From Thaumatotibia leucotreta (taxonomy: Eukaryota > Arthropoda > Insecta > Lepidoptera > Tortricidae): a stretch of 64,000 nt of DNA. The stretch is taken from NCBI GenBank assembly GCA_025490895.1, contig JALPQI010000805.1:123892-187891 (forward strand). The letters run 5' to 3'. The notes beneath the pieces are model-generated. The model searched no databases. It saw only the letters and a program-made list of their open reading frames with translations, and had not been told where the DNA came from. The first letter of the stretch is position 1, and every line of letters begins with the position of its first letter. The translations under genes and the position numbers were made by a program. Positions 31,641 through 45,466 of the stretch are shown in pieces.

Positions 31641-32863
31641 TAAACCACTAATTGGAGTTCGAGGCCAAAGAATCTACGAAAATATTGCCACAACAATGAA
31701 ATGTTCATACAATAGTAAATCCTTATTTTCTAAAAACAGACGTTGAGATATCTTATTTATTGGTAATTTTAATTCTTTAATTTATAGAAACAATATTATT
31801 TACTTATTTTCACGTAAATATAAGATATTTTAATAAAAACGGAATTATCCGCAATTATTAGTAACAAAGTTGGTATTGCGCTGGTATCACCTCATGTGTT
31901 AATAACATTTGGTACAGCAATTTAACTACACATAAATTAAAACCCTATTTCTGCATACGTTTAGAAAATTGCAGAATAATACATTGTAGCGTGCTTTATG
32001 TTCACATTTCGTATTCGTAAAATTCCTTTGACCTACAAATTTCTTTGGCAGTGCTATAGTTCTCCATTTAAATTATCATAGAGATCTAACGTTTTGTTTT
32101 CTTCTGTAGGTTGTTAACAAGGTGACCCACTTGGTTCAGCCATGTTTAGCTTCGCTATACACCCCATCATCAAAAAATTAAATTCCGAATGAAATATACT
32201 GGGTGAAATCTTATAAATACTGTCTTAATAAATATGACACGCTGTCGTTTGTGTTCACTGGTAATTTTAAATTATTTACAAGAAAATGTTGTCATATCAA
32301 TGTTAGTTAAGAGAAAAGAAAAGTTTTTAGGTATTTACGTGTTTTTAAGAAAATCCTAGTTGGGACTACCATATTAAACAGAAACGCGTAAAAACATTAC
32401 AGAGGTAAATAATAACTTGGTTCAGCCATGTTTAGCTTCGCTATACACCCCATCATCAAAAAATTAAATTTCAAATGAAATATACTGGGTGAAATGTTAT
32501 ACGAGTATGTACTGTCTTAATCAATATGGCACGCTGTCGTTTGTGTTCACTGGTAATTTTAAGTTCTTTACAAGAAAATGTTGTCATATCAATGTTAGTT
32601 AAGAGAAAAGAAAAGTTTTTAGGTATTTACGTGTTTTTAAGAAAATCCTAGTTGTGACAGCCACATTAAACAGAAACGCGTAAAAACACTACAGTGGTAT
32701 ATAATGTTTTTATTAGGAATTATTTTAAATAAATTAATTAAATAACAAAAAGGTTGAGGAAACCTGAAAACTTTACTTGACAATGACATAAGAGACTTTG
32801 ACAGATTTGACAATAACGCATCTGTCGTAGTTTCGTTGGCCTCGAACTCCAATTACTGGTATA
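31641..32863. mobile_element. 1.2-kb TIR element, short relative of 17276-22081
   Basis: Same inverted ends (ACCACTAATTGGAGTTCG-AGGCC) and near-identical left 500 bp. It carries an internal direct duplication of ~270 bp (about 32140-32390 and 32410-32650, starting CTTGGTTCAGCCATGTTTAG). No coding capacity. Confidence 0.75.
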
Positions 32864-33794
32864 CGTATGTAATATTTTCAAATAATTTCATTCAAACTGT
32901 CCACTCAAAGACATTACCTTTTCAAATCCACCAATCACCATGTAAGACGGCGCTGCGCGCTGCATACTGTCGGCAACCTCTCAAAATGAGCGTCTCAGAC
33001 CGAGCAGAGTCACAGTTAAAGTTATCGTGTTATTGTGTACCTATGAATAATTAGTATATTTTAATTTCTCGCAATTAAAATAAAAAGTAAAGTAGCTCTG
33101 GTTTAGAAACCATATTACTGGAACAATTTGAAAACAAACGATGAAAAAAAAACTCGCGGTAATATTATGGCTTGTTTTAGGCTGTTATCAAACAATATAT
33201 TTATTATACTAATATCATGGGGCATTCCTCCACAAGTCGACCTACCTAGCGTCAAGTCCCCGCCTCCTATATTATTGTGATATGAGCTAGCTTTATTGAC
33301 TGCGTAACTTACTTTTCCTAACTAGTGCGGAGAAGTAAACTTTGCGCACGCTTCTCGTACGTTAATTTCTCTTTTTAAGGCACTTGTTATGAGAAAAGTC
33401 GTTCGATACACGTGTAAAAACTTCTTTTTAACTCGGGTGATTGACTTTCATCCTCGTGGAAAAAAATTTTTTTTTTGCACTTGCATCGAAATGCAACTAC
33501 TACTACTATTCTTTCCCTCTTGCTCGCACCAGTCGCGCCAATATGCGTGTGCGACAAGGATGACTGGAAAATAACTTGTACAAACATTAAGTTTAATCAC
33601 GTTTCTGTAATATTATTATGAAGGCTATTCTTCTGATTCTACCTATCGTTATCCCGGCTTTTGCCAGGGTCCGTACCTACCTTTCCTCCTCTTTGCGCGA
33701 TCCTGGGCATCTTCATACTTCACTGTCTGTCCATCTGTCTGTCTATCACCAATATGTATCTAATGGATAATTAGTTGAAATTTTCTCAGATGAT

Positions 33795-33920
33795 GTACAA
33801 TCAGCAGCAGATATTGCTAAGCGGGCAGAGTTTTCAAAATAAACTATGCACGACTATTAGAGTGTGTTAAGATCATTGTGAACACCCTACTCGTTAAGCA
33901 ATATCTGCTGCTGATTGTAC
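33795..33920. mobile_element. MITE with GTACAATCAGCAGCAGATAT ends
   Basis: GTACAATCAGCAGCAGATAT at the left is inverted as ATATCTGCTGCTGATTGTAC at the right. 126 bp. A partial relative starts at 41735 (TACAGTCAGCAGCAGATAT). Confidence 0.85.
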
Positions 33921-34057
33921 CTACCTAAAATATTGCCGATATAACAAGAAACACTAAAAATAATTAAATATTTATATAGCTATGTTTTGTCGTGTTTCGA
34001 ATAATAACATAATTTAAAAAAAAATATTTCTTTATTATTGGACGATTAGTATATGAA

Positions 34058-34200
34058 CAAATAAATATATTTAGCATGTGACCATCTTACACATATCAAC
34101 CTAGTCCCACAATAAACTCAATCAAGGCTTGTGTGAGAACTAAACTACAAAATATGTAATATATAGAATAGATACATACAAATACTTCAATACATATTGA
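34058..34200 (-). mobile_element. Truncated SINE tail
   Basis: Matches the tail of the SINE at 30420 and the fragment at 5060 (CATCTTACACATATCAACCT then AGTCCCAC and AAGGCTTGTG). Confidence 0.55.
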
Positions 34201-35678
34201 ATAGTTGGAGTCCTAATTTTATTAATCTGTACGTTACGTAGGTATGAACATGGCATTTTGATTTTAGATTAGGCAATCTCTTATGGACCTATAATGATAA
34301 TCTATCAGGTTTTATACTTGCAGACTATTTTATTCAAATAATTTTAAGTTTTATAGTCTACCTAAAACCTTCTCTTCTTAAATCACTCTATCTATATCTA
34401 TAGAAATCCGTTGCGTAGGTGTAAAGATTGAAGCATACAATAGGGATATAGGGACAAGAGAATGCGACTTTGTTTTATATTATGTAGTGATTTGGAAGAT
34501 TATAACCCCTTTATTCATAACCGTCTCCTAATTTAGCAAACTGTTTTTGGGGTTCCGTTGCCAAAATTGCAAAAAACGAAAACCTTATATTCGTCAAGTC
34601 ATGTCCGTCTCTGTCCGTGTCTGTCTGTCACATCCAATTTACTCGGAAACAATAAATGGAATACTCGGAAGTAATGATATTTGGTGAGGATTGTGTTGTA
34701 TGAACCGCCAATGATATATAAGTAAAGATACGTTATACTCTAACAAAATGAGCGAAATAAATACTTCACACCATACTTCTACAATTTATTGATAGTTGAC
34801 ACTTTTCTTCCTACAATTTATTGATAGTTGACAAACACTTATCTTCATAATTCATAATGCGTAAAAGAGATGGTAAAATACATATACTCGTATTTAATAA
34901 ACGAAAAAGAGACAAGATGTATCTCTTATAGTTTTTGAGATAGGTTGTTTTAACTGTATTTTTTATGATAAATTGATAGTGGTACGGAGTTCGACTCGCA
35001 CTTGGTGCGTTTTTTAATTCATAATACATACATAATTATTATATACGTATAAAAATCAACTACAGGAAACAACGTATCACTTCCTAGTAAGTTTGTGTGT
35101 CTGTTGGTCCATACGGAAGAAAACGTTGATTTAAACTGAATACCTAAATTCTCAAATTTGAAGTCTTCATGACCTAAAAACTAAATAAACCTCCACGTTA
35201 ATGAAATCAGAAGATCTGTTTGTCTGTTCGTCTCTGTGCCTGTTCATAGCCTGGCTGAAAGTTATAGTTTGCCTGTCGATTTGCCTGCCCACCTGTTTTT
35301 CTTTGTTTGAATGCATGATTTTTGTACATGTGACCGTTTCAATTCGTAACAGATCCCTGTAAAATACACTGAGCAAATTTGATAGTCACCTACTTACCTA
35401 TGTGTAAACATAATTATTGATAGGCAAGGTTTTGTATATTTATTTTAAAATGTACTTTCTGCAAATAGGTAGGTAGTTAAAATATTTTTTGTGCTGGCCA
35501 CATGGCGTGTTAAGAAATTAAAACTTGTTTGAACCCATTGAACTTAAAGATCTAGAGTATTTCCGCTGGGAAACAATTCTTATTATAATAAGCGAACTCT
35601 GATTCAGAAAATATTATTTTGCATCCGTCTGAATTTCACAACTGATTCTTGTAAAATGGTATGTAATGAGTATAAGTT

Positions 35679-35925
35679 GAGTGGCCGTGTGGTGACGGCA
35701 ATAGAAATACATTTGTTACCACCCCAACTCTTCCCTTGGGTGCCCTAATAGTCAAATAAGGGATTCGAAGTGTCACTGACCATTATTTATTGAATATTGG
35801 ATGATGGGCAACAGCTTGCCCTGCGTAGCGATTATGGGTATTTACTTCCTAATGCGTCCGTATGCTTAGGTACCTAATACGAGAGGCCTTTGTCCAGCAG
35901 TGGACTAATTATAGACTGATGATGT
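35679..35925 (+). mobile_element. RTE-type 3' end repeat, copy 2
   Basis: GGCCGTGTGGTGACGGCAAT to GTCCAGCAGTGGACTAATTA; same family and orientation as 16868-17130. Confidence 0.75.
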
Positions 35926-36488
35926 GATCTGAGTTTAAGTTACCGTACGAGCCCAACACTTGCCCCATTCTTGATGGTGGATGTGATAAATAAAATCACT
36001 GATCTATGGTTATGATATAATTTACTGTAAACTAACGCATGAAGAGTATCAGCTACGGACGTATAAACGTTAACGAATAAAGTAATTAAAATAAGTGTAT
36101 TAAGTCAGCGTGATCGTGGGTACAGCAATTATATTTAATGCTGTCGGGGGGATGTGCAGTGCTTGCAATGTACAGTTACTATAACTTTTCTTATGACATA
36201 CATAAAGAATTACCACATGACTTGATGCCCACCTGACGGTGTGTTTATTTTGTAAAGTTTCAAAATCATTGTTTGTATGTCTGTCTGTCTCTCTGTCTGT
36301 TTAGGGCTCCCTCTACATGGCATTTTTTTTTCGAAACGCTTATGTTATAAGAGACTTGGCATAATCAATTTTTGTAAACAATATTTAGAATATTACTTTG
36401 CCAGAAACTATTTTGGCATATTATTATTTAGGTCATGTGTTATTTCGCAGAAATTGGATGTCCATATTTTTGGCATAGGTACATAATT

Positions 36489-36960
36489 ATACACGGTGTT
36501 ACGCGAGCACTGCCAAAGGTTTTAACTATGCATTCTAGACATCAAAATAAACACAAAATATTATGAGACCTTATGTCAATTCCACCAAAAAAAAATTTTT
36601 TTTCTTTTTTTTAGGCCGATTTGAATACTTTTTAACATTTCCAGTACTTTTTATCATAACAACAATTTGTTTAAATTATTTATTTCAATTGTTTTTTTAG
36701 GTACAGGTTATTTCGTCAAGTCTATTCGTATTTTTTGATTGTCAGGCAAAAGGTGTGGTAATATTAGAACACATTGTGGTAGCATTGTAATTCAAAAGAA
36801 GTTAAATGACGAGTTACGTCGAAAAACTTATTTCGAAAAAAGGTTGATTATCTCTGAAACCAAGCCGAATCCAGGAAATTTTATATAACATTAAAGACTC
36901 TAAATATGGTCAGGAATCCAGCATTAAAATCTTTCGGAATGCTGACGTAACACCGTGTAT
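36489..36960. mobile_element. MITE with TACACGGTGTTACG ends
   Basis: ATACACGGTGTTACGCGAGC at the left and CTGACGTAACACCGTGTAT at the right. About 470 bp, no coding capacity. Confidence 0.7.
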
Positions 36961-37315
36961 ACAACTCTCCGAAACGTACTTCACATACATATATTTTACG
37001 TTAGGCAGAAATGCATTATCTATTATGGTAGATTGGGTTTGGTACATATACTTATTATAACGATATGTAATAAGACAATGTTAAGAAAAAGATGAGGTGA
37101 TTGGTTGGTTAGGTTAGAACAACGATCTTGACTACCGTTCATTATTGCTGTGGCAAACTGGGTAAGGTTAGACTAGAACAATTGCGATCTCATTAGGAAC
37201 TCACTGCTACGACAAAGTGGGTTAGGTTAGAACTGCCATCTCATTATTAAGTCACTGCTATATCAAAGTACGTTAGGTTACGTTAGAACTGGGTAGGACA
37301 AAGTGGGTTAGGTAA

Positions 37316-38878
37316 GGCATCGGTCTCACCGCGAGCTACTAAGCTATGAACTATCGGCTACAAACACGAACAAAAGATACGCACTCCCGTGTAAATATAA
37401 AATATTTTAAAATAAAAATAAAACCGCCTTCAAAAATTCGCCCAAACTAAAAAGTCAAAAATAATTTTAGTTCCTACTTCTTAGGATTTCCTACACAAAC
37501 CTTTAAACCTTTTACCTTATTCATTGAAATAAAATATTATGGCTAGGTACCCTACAGATTTCTTAGAAGTCGGTGCCAACCCAATTTTTTGCTTTTTAGT
37601 AGTGTAAAATCGTTATTTAGTATGCTCTAAATACTTATAATTAGAATGTACTGCACTGTAATAGGCCAGAAAACCTGAACTGGATACCTTAAATATTCAA
37701 AGAATTATCCCATTATGAAGGAGATATACATTGTATCATCAGCAAGTATGAATAATTTCAAAGATTATAGGTAACAGCCTTAGCATGCCTATATTATTTA
37801 AAGAATCACTTACCGCTAACCAACATGTCATAACTACTAAGCAAACACTTAAATAGATCTCGAAAATGTATGACAGTTGTTATATTCAAAGAATTATCCC
37901 ATTATCAAGGAGATATACATTGTATCATCAGCAAGTATGAATAATTTCAAAGATTATAGGTAACAGCCTTAGCATGCCTATATTATTTAAAGAATCACTT
38001 ACCGCTAACCAACATGTCATAACTACTAAGCAAACACTTAAATAGATATATTCAAAGAATTATCCTCCAACTCCTAATAGTTAAGGAGTTATACCTTTCG
38101 TCATCAGCTCACCAACATGAGACTATGACCACCTAAATGCAAATACTCAAATAGCTTCCAAAATACATGAACTGTGTTATATTTAAAGAATTATCCCCCA
38201 ACTCCTAATTTCTAAGGAGTTGTACCTTTCATCATCAGCTCACCGACATGAAAGGATGACCACCTAAACGCAAATACTCGAATAGCTTCCAAAATACATG
38301 AAATATGTTATATTTAAGGAATTGTCTCCCAACTCCTAATCTCTAAGGAGTTGTACCTTTCATCATCAGCTCACCAACATGAAAGGATGACCACCTAAAG
38401 GCAAATACTCAAATAGCTTCCAAAATACACGAAATATGTTATACTTAAAGAATTATCCCCCAACTCCTAATTGCTAAGGAGTTGTACCTTCCATCATCAG
38501 ATCACCAACGTAAAAGTTCATGATTAGACGCAAATATTTGAATAGTCTTCGAAAATAAATGAAAAATGTCATGTGTGCCTACAACATTTGAAGAGTTCCC
38601 TCGATTTCTCCAGGATCCCATCATCAGATCTGGATTCGGTGACAATGCGACCAACTAGAAGGTATACCCATTCAAACGAAAAAAGAATTTTTCAAATCGG
38701 TCCACGCGTCTTTGAGTAATCGGGGAACATACATTAAAAAAAAAAAAAAGATTTCGACGAATTGTAAACCTCCTCCTTTTTGAAGTCGGTTAAAAAGAGA
38801 GTGTATCTTTTATTTACACGGGAGTGCGTATCTTTTGTTCGTGTTTTTTAACCGATAGCTCGCGGTGAGACCAGTGCC
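37316..38878. mobile_element. 1.56-kb TIR element carrying minisatellites
   Basis: Long imperfect inverted ends: GGCATCGGTCTCACCGCGAG with CACGAACAAAAGATACGCAC at the left, and the reverse of GGCACTGGTCTCACCGCGAG at the right. The interior is the tandem repeat described at 37693-38620, bordered by TTTTTGAAGTCGGTTAA-like sequence common in lepidopteran repeats. Confidence 0.75.
37693..38620. repeat. Tandem repeat, units ~120-190 bp
   Basis: Units start at about 37693, 37882, 38046, 38171, 38308 and 38440 with the consensus TTTAAAGAATTATCCC. The first two share ~165 nearly identical bp; later ones contain CTAAGGAGTTGTACCTTTCA then TCATCAGCTCACCAACATG. Confidence 0.8.
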
Positions 38879-39403
38879 TTAGGTTAGAACTGCCACCTTA
38901 TTAGTAAGTCACTACTATATCAATGTAAGTACGTTAGGTTAGGTTACAATTGCGACCTTATCAGCAATTGACTGTTATGACAAAGTGGTTTAGGTTAGGA
39001 TACAACTGCGACCTCAGCAAGTCAGCAGTAATTCACTGCTATGGCAAAGTGGCTTCGGTTAGGTTAGGTTAGAATTGCGACCTTGTTAGATTAAATTATG
39101 CTCAATTAGTAAGTCTACAGTAGAGTAAATTGTATTTCCATTTCAACAATTATAAAGAAAAAGAAATGTATTTTCCTTTACTGTCATGGCAAAAAAACTC
39201 GACAAGAAAACGTTATGCATATCTTGCACGGGAAAGAGAGGGCTGGGAGATACTCCAACGACAAGTGAATAACTCTGTGATGATGATGATGAAGGTGACC
39301 GTCTGTTCATTATAAGAAAAAGATTTGGGAGTTCAACCCACAGTCCCTTATATTCCAGTATGTGTGTCTATTTGTCCGTCCGTGGCTAAGCTCGGCGATC
39401 GTT

Positions 39404-39543
39404 AAGGTGCATGCAGGCCAAAAGAGCATTCGCTGTTCTAACCCCCAACTCTACGAAATTCGATCGTTACACGAAACGAGATTCGTTGATTTCGTAGAGT
39501 GGGGGATAGAACAGCGAATGCTCTTTTGGTCTGCATGCACCTT
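39404..39543. mobile_element. Near-perfect palindromic MITE
   Basis: AAGGTGCATGCAGGCCAAAA then GAGCATTCGCTGTTCTA at the left, mirrored at the right with few mismatches over ~55 bp, leaving a loop of only ~30 bp. Confidence 0.85.
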
Positions 39544-39957
39544 TAGTATCAACTAGAAAGCTTAAATGTGGCATGTACATGTATATTTTTATACCACCGA
39601 CAGAACGATGAAAAAAATTAAATTTTACGGTAAGTATCTATAGAGGACACGTAAAATGATGATGTTTTATTTGCACTTTCACCTTATGGTATGTGGTGTC
39701 TTTAGGTATGTGACCTTGTCATCAAAAGCGGTTGTTTATGCAATATAGAAATAGATAAAAATCTCTTGAAAACTCCAAATAATTGTGCCAGGGAGACACT
39801 AAACTTATTGTTAGAATAATATTTAACATATATTATTGTGAAAACACAAATCAAATTATTTATTAACTAAATATTTTGATTTGTACTTTTTATTTTTCTC
39901 CAGTAGTCACACTACTTAATACTATATAAATTATAAATATTAAATGTCATATACCAA

Positions 39958-40772
39958 AGAGGGCACTCGGAGTTGATTTGACATCGATAAATGTTATGTT
40001 GGCTTTTTAGTATTATCTTGGTATGCAGTTGGGTTCCGTGTCATAAGATAGGCCTGATGATGAAATTGGACGAAGTTCGAGGGAACTCGGAGTAGGTTTG
40101 AGACAATGATATCCTACGATGACTTAATAGGATGAGCAGTTAGGTCAAATACCACAAGATAGGCCTGATGATGAACTTGGAGGAAATGCGAGGGAACTCG
40201 GAGAGGTCTTGAGATAGTTGTACGTTGTATTGGCTTTTTAGTATCCTCTTGGTGAGCAGTTAGGTCCAGTACCACAAGATGGACTTGATGATGAATTGGC
40301 TTGAGCTTGGCTTGGCTTCAGATAATAATATGCTATGTTGGCTTTTTAGGATTAGCAGTTAGGTCAAATACCACAAGATAGGCCTGATGATGAACTTCGA
40401 GTAAGTGCGAGGGAACTCGGAGTTGGTTTGAGATAATGATATGTTCTGTTGGCTTTTTAGGATCCTCTTGGTGAGCATGTGTCAAATATCACAAAATAGG
40501 CCTGATGATGAATTTGGAGTAAGTGCGAGGGAACTTGGAGTTGGTTAAGGATAATGATATGTTGTGTTGGCTTTTGAGGATTAGCATTTGGGTCAAATAC
40601 CACAAGATGGGTCTGGTGATGAACTTGAAGGAAGTTCGAGGGAACTCGGAGTTGGTTTCAGATAATGATATGCTATGTTGGCTTTTTAGGATTAGCAGTT
40701 GGGTCAAATACCACAAGATAGGCCTGATGATGAAGTTGGAGGAAGTGCGAGGGAACTCGAAGCTGGTTAAAA
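39958..40772. repeat. Minisatellite, about 7 units of ~115 bp
   Basis: Repeated blocks GAGGGAACTCGGAGTTGG, TATGTTGGCTTTTTAGGAT, CACAAGATAGGCCTGATGAT. Boundaries of units near 39960, 40080, 40193, 40320, 40412, 40528, 40640 and 40752. Open frames exist on both strands only because the unit lacks stops. Confidence 0.85.
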
Positions 40773-42129
40773 TCATCATCAATATTATCGAAGCAGATGT
40801 TAAAACTAACATGAAAATGTTTATCACAATATGTAACTATTATGTAGATGACACGTGTAACAATGATAAAATGGTCTTAAAAAAGTGATATTTCTTGGAC
40901 GTGAGAAAAACAATAGTTTCCTTGGGTTGCGTTGTTCTGTTCCGTTAGAGTTGGAGATGTGCTATAATTACTTATTCTGTGGTGAAAGTGAGTCTGTTAT
41001 TTATATACTAACTTAGAAATTAGTAAATGTGTATGGTACAGGTTAAAGTATATATTCATTTGTTACTTAAGTACCAACTAGTTAATCTGCCATATCTGAG
41101 GCAGCCCTGTTGCGTGATTGTGCGAGTTGCGCGTATACAAACATACCCGTACGCACACATAGGCACAGACAAATGTCAGATTTAGTTTTTGTATGCCGTA
41201 TCCACCCTGTGACATAATTGTATAATTTGGCATGTAATTCAGGATAATATTTTTCCACAGCTCCATTTCGTCACAGGTTTTTTTTCTTCGTGGCATTTTT
41301 AAATCACTCGGCAATAATTATTTTGTGAAAAGAGTTATCGGTATGGTTAAATTAATTGACATCCTTTCCAATAAGCGACAATACCAAATAGCAAAATTGG
41401 CTAAGCAGGTATACCCACTAAAGTTAAGTATGGAGGGTAGGTATTAGAAATGAGAAATAAATAATGTTGATAAATTTAAACCTTATCCCCTGATCTGTGT
41501 AGGCGTCCTGAAAGGACGTCTGTCACCAATGTAATTGAAATTTGAATTTTATTTTCAAGGTTTATTTTCCAGTAATAGGTACTTTTTTGACAGACCACAT
41601 ATACATATGACCACATATATATATATGTGTCTATATATGTATATATACATGGGTTACTTTTTCACCAGTACAAAAAATCAACATACGTAATAGTAGTCCA
41701 AGTTACAGAATACTAGCATTTTTTGTTAGTAGGTACAGTCAGCAGCAGATATACCTGAGCGGGCAAGGTGTCCAAGAAGTCATGTACACTTAAATCGTCA
41801 GAAAAATATGAACATCTAAGTTATCATTTTCACATACGCTTTCAGTTCGTCACATATATCTTAACATTCCAGTTTTTCTTTAACACGTACACGGTTATTT
41901 AATCACAATGTCAATAACGGTTACAAAGTCAGTGGTAACTAAGCACTCAAATTTAAGCAGTTGTCGTTAATATCTACACGCACTGCCAATCACATACGTC
42001 AGCAGCCAAGGTGCCACCCGTTGCTTAGCAGTTGTTATTTCAATGGTAACTAAGCACCAACATTTTATGTGAATAACTTTCAATAATTCAACTGGATGCG
42101 AGCAGCCGAAGATCGAGAACGGTGGCGTG

Positions 42130-42195
42130 AAATTGGGGAGGCCTATGTCCAGCAGTGGACTGCGATAGGCTGATGATGATGATGATGATGATGAA
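42130..42195 (+). mobile_element. RTE-type 3' end fragment, copy 3
   Basis: AGGCCTATGTCCAGCAGTGG followed by ACTGCGATAGGC and seven TGA/GAT repeats. Confidence 0.75.
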
Positions 42196-42503
42196 CTTTC
42201 AATACTGTAATTTTTCATTCTGTAATTAGTTCGTTGAATGCAGTTTTTGCAATCCAAATGGCAAACGTATTTTCCTAGCTAGCTTCGGCACCTACCGCTG
42301 AACAGCTGCAAAGGAACTTTCTGTCACTTCAATTAGGGTATAATAAGAGTGACCATGACAAGTTCTTTCGATTTGATGATTTCGGATTTCGCGGCAGCGG
42401 TCCTGAGGGCTTATTGCGAGCTACGCACGAAGTTTTGCCTCTTTGTCACACTTACGTTCGACATTGCAAGTGCGAAAGAGAGAGGCAAAACATCGTTCGT
42501 GGT

Positions 42504-43230
42504 TCACAATAGGCCCGTTTTTTTTTTATACCACGTCGGTGGCAAACAGGCATACGGCCCGCCTGATGGAAAGCAGTCACCGTAGCCTATGGGCGCCTGC
42601 AACCCCAGGGGTGTCACATGCGCGTTGCCGACCCAATAAGAACTTGTACACTCCTCTTTTGAAGAACCCCATACTGTAGTCCAACGGGAAAACCTCGGCA
42701 GCTCATTCCACAGACGGACCGTCCGCGGGAGGAAGTTCCTCTGAAACCGCACGGTGCGTGACCATTTAGGTTGCAAGGTGTGAGGATGAGCGCCCAGTCG
42801 GTGGCGAGCGGTGCGATGATGAAAAGTGGACGTTGGCATCATGTCGAACAGTTCTTCAGAGCACAACCCATTGTACAGACGATAGAACACACATAAGGAG
42901 GCGAAGTCTCTCCTTAGACTTAAGGGTTCAATACCGCCTGTGAGTCTGGGATCGTCTACTATTCGGACAGCTCATCTCTGAACCGAGTCAAAGGGTGCAA
43001 GCTGGTATACAGGTGCTCCTGCCCAGAGGTGACAGCAATACTCCATATGGGGTCTGACTTGCGACTTATATAACAGAAGTCTTTGCCCCGGAGTAAAGTA
43101 TCCCCTCGCTTTATTGAGCACACCGAGCTTTTTGGATGCCAGCGTAGCTTTTCCAGAGGGAATAATTGGACGTCGTTGGAAATGTCGACTCCGAGGTTAT
43201 AACTTATCCCTCTGGTTATAACTTATAAAG
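42504..43230 (-). mobile_element. 5'-truncated CR1/jockey-like LINE
   Basis: Minus strand: FYRLYNGLCSEELFDMMPTS, FHHRTARHRLGAHPHTLQP, FLPRTVRLWNELP, the C-terminal end of a non-LTR polyprotein. The 3' UTR ends in ACCGACGTGGTATAAAAAAA. The upstream part is frame-broken. The same element, plus strand, lies at 60019-60456. Confidence 0.8.
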
Positions 43231-43575
43231 AATATTTGATCCATATGTGACAAGGATTGCTTTGACGTCTGACTGACTGACAACTCACGAAAGCAGTGCA
43301 GACTTGTCACTGCATACATCTATCTCAGGATATGGCAAACTATTCAAAATGGATACATTTCTTTAGAATATTGAAATATGACTTATATTTGTAATAACAT
43401 ATTTTTAGGTACCTAATAAATGAAGGTAAATAAATAAAAAAATAATAAATAAATATGACGTCAGTAGGTAACGTATATTTCATTGCAAGTTTGAGAAAAA
43501 TAAAATGAAATGAAACAGATAACAAACATAAAACATTTTATTTTCAAAAATTGAATGTTTCATACAAGCTTTTTT

Positions 43576-43905
43576 CACTGGAGGAGCGTTGGTGGCCCAC
43601 CGGTAAGGCTTTCATTCCGAAGGTCGTGGGCTCAAATCCTGTCGGCTCGTTTCAATGAGTTTTCAGAACTTATGTACCGTACCTATGTACGAAATATCAT
43701 TTGACATTATTTACCAGTTGCTTTTCGGTGAAGGAGAACATCGTGAGGAAACCGGACTAATCCCAATAAGGCTTAGTATACCCTCTGGGTTTAAAGGTCA
43801 AATGGCAGTCGCTTTCGTAAAAATCTAGCACCTACGCCAAATCTTGGGACTAGTTGTCAAAGCGGGCCCTAGGCTCTCTGGCCGTGGCAGAAGCCGGGGT
43901 AACGA
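43576..43905 (+). mobile_element. Lepidopteran tRNA-derived SINE
   Basis: Head GTTGGTGGCCCACCGGTAAG with B-box-like GTGGGCTCAAATCC. Body GAACATCGTGAGGAAACCGG, CTAATCCCAATAAGGCTTAG, then GCCAAATCTTGGGACTAGTT and CGTGGCAGAAGCCGGGGTAA. This matches the common moth SINE layout. Confidence 0.8.
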
Positions 43906-45466
43906 AAAAGCAGGAAGAAGAAGACAAAGTATTGTCGCTGACTGTGCTTTACTTCCCACGACCAACTTACACATATCGAGACGAGTCTAAGAAACCCAAA
44001 CACAATGGGGTTTGGTTGTTTCATTACAAAGTTCCTATGGCTACCTTCCAGTTCCACCATCAGATCAGCTCTTTGTCATAATAATATTGCATTGTCATCA
44101 AATTTAAGCAGCTCAATCTAAAATCAGGAAATGGTTCAAATTTAACTTGCAAGATTCGATCATAGACAACGGAACTGAAAACTAAGTTGAGACTAAATTC
44201 TAAAAGCTTGTAAAAAGAGAAAAGTAAATAATTTATCCTAAAGTTGACTAAGAAGCACCTGTCAAATGATTGAAGAGAAAAATGTGAGATAGATGTATGT
44301 GATGACAAGACTGCACTGCTTTCGATGATTGTCAAAACAGTTACTTAAAATAAGTATAGCTATTTTTCAATCAATATTCAACCATATTTGTACCATACAA
44401 CGTCTATTTTTCCTTCTTGTTCAGATATATTTGCCTTATTGACTGCTTAGATACCAGTGGTTTTTTAACAGCTGAGGTATCAATGATGTGTTGTATGTTA
44501 AGAAATTAATGAAAATCGACTGTTAAGATATTTGTGACTTGTTAGGCGCTCACAAGTAAATACTATCATGACAGTCAACAACTTTTTGAAAGTTTAAATG
44601 TTAACCTCTCTTTGGACACCTCGAGTGCATAGTGACTTCTGATGCTGACTGTACAAAAAAACTGAAATACCAATGTTTTAACTTATCCGCAAACCTAACA
44701 GGAAATTTGGACGCATTGCGCATTATCAATGTGCATAACTAGCAAAACACACGAACTGGCAACTATTTATTCAAAACGTCATCGCACGCGGCATGGCGGG
44801 TTGGAAAAGCGGCGGCGGTAATGTGCATCGGGTATCAACTTATCATTATGACTTGGCAAAAATATCTTACTAGATCCCAAATCCTCCGTCTTACTTGCAC
44901 GGGCTTAGGACCGTCAAAATAAAGAATTTTTCTGTGTTTTAAATTTGTCGAATGTTTTAAATTATGTCGGGGAAACGTGATAAAATTACAAAGTAGCACA
45001 GAAACTTTCTTTATTGAGGCGTATTTAAAAATTTTAAATCAACTTTATCTACACAAATATCGTTAAGTGCTCTAAAATGCGTCCAGAAACAATAGACAAT
45101 GACCAGCATTACCCACCATCAGAACTTGGCACATACATAAAGTTAACATTATATACGATTTTTCCGGAGGTTATGAGTTTTAAATTTGGAACAGCTGTCA
45201 GATTCAAGTGGGGTGCCTATTCTGGTATCTATAAATATTCAGCCAGTCATCAACACAATAAGTTAATTCAGTATATTTTTTAGTAACAATCGGACGATAT
45301 TTTCATATCGAGTGACAAGAATAGGGACATCATTCGGTAGTCTATGATTTAAAAAAAATACAGAAATTCAAATCGGTGCCATTCCTGCCTTTTGTTTATT
45401 GCCTTACAAGTGAAAAATTGTGAAAAGTTGTAAATACTTTGTGATAATATTGATAATTATTTGATA

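Larger units (their letters stand above)
37100..39090. repeat. Satellite-like array with TTAGG motifs
   Basis: Units of roughly 50-60 bp, of the form GGTTAGGTTAGAACTGCGAC plus TCATTAGTAAGTCACTGCTA and GACAAAGTGG, at 37100-37315 and again at 38880-39090. The TIR element 37316-38878 has been inserted within the array. Confidence 0.7.

Noticed and set aside
40489..40888. Overlapping opposite open frames of 112 and 121 codons
   Set aside because: Products of the stop-poor minisatellite unit; no coding signature.
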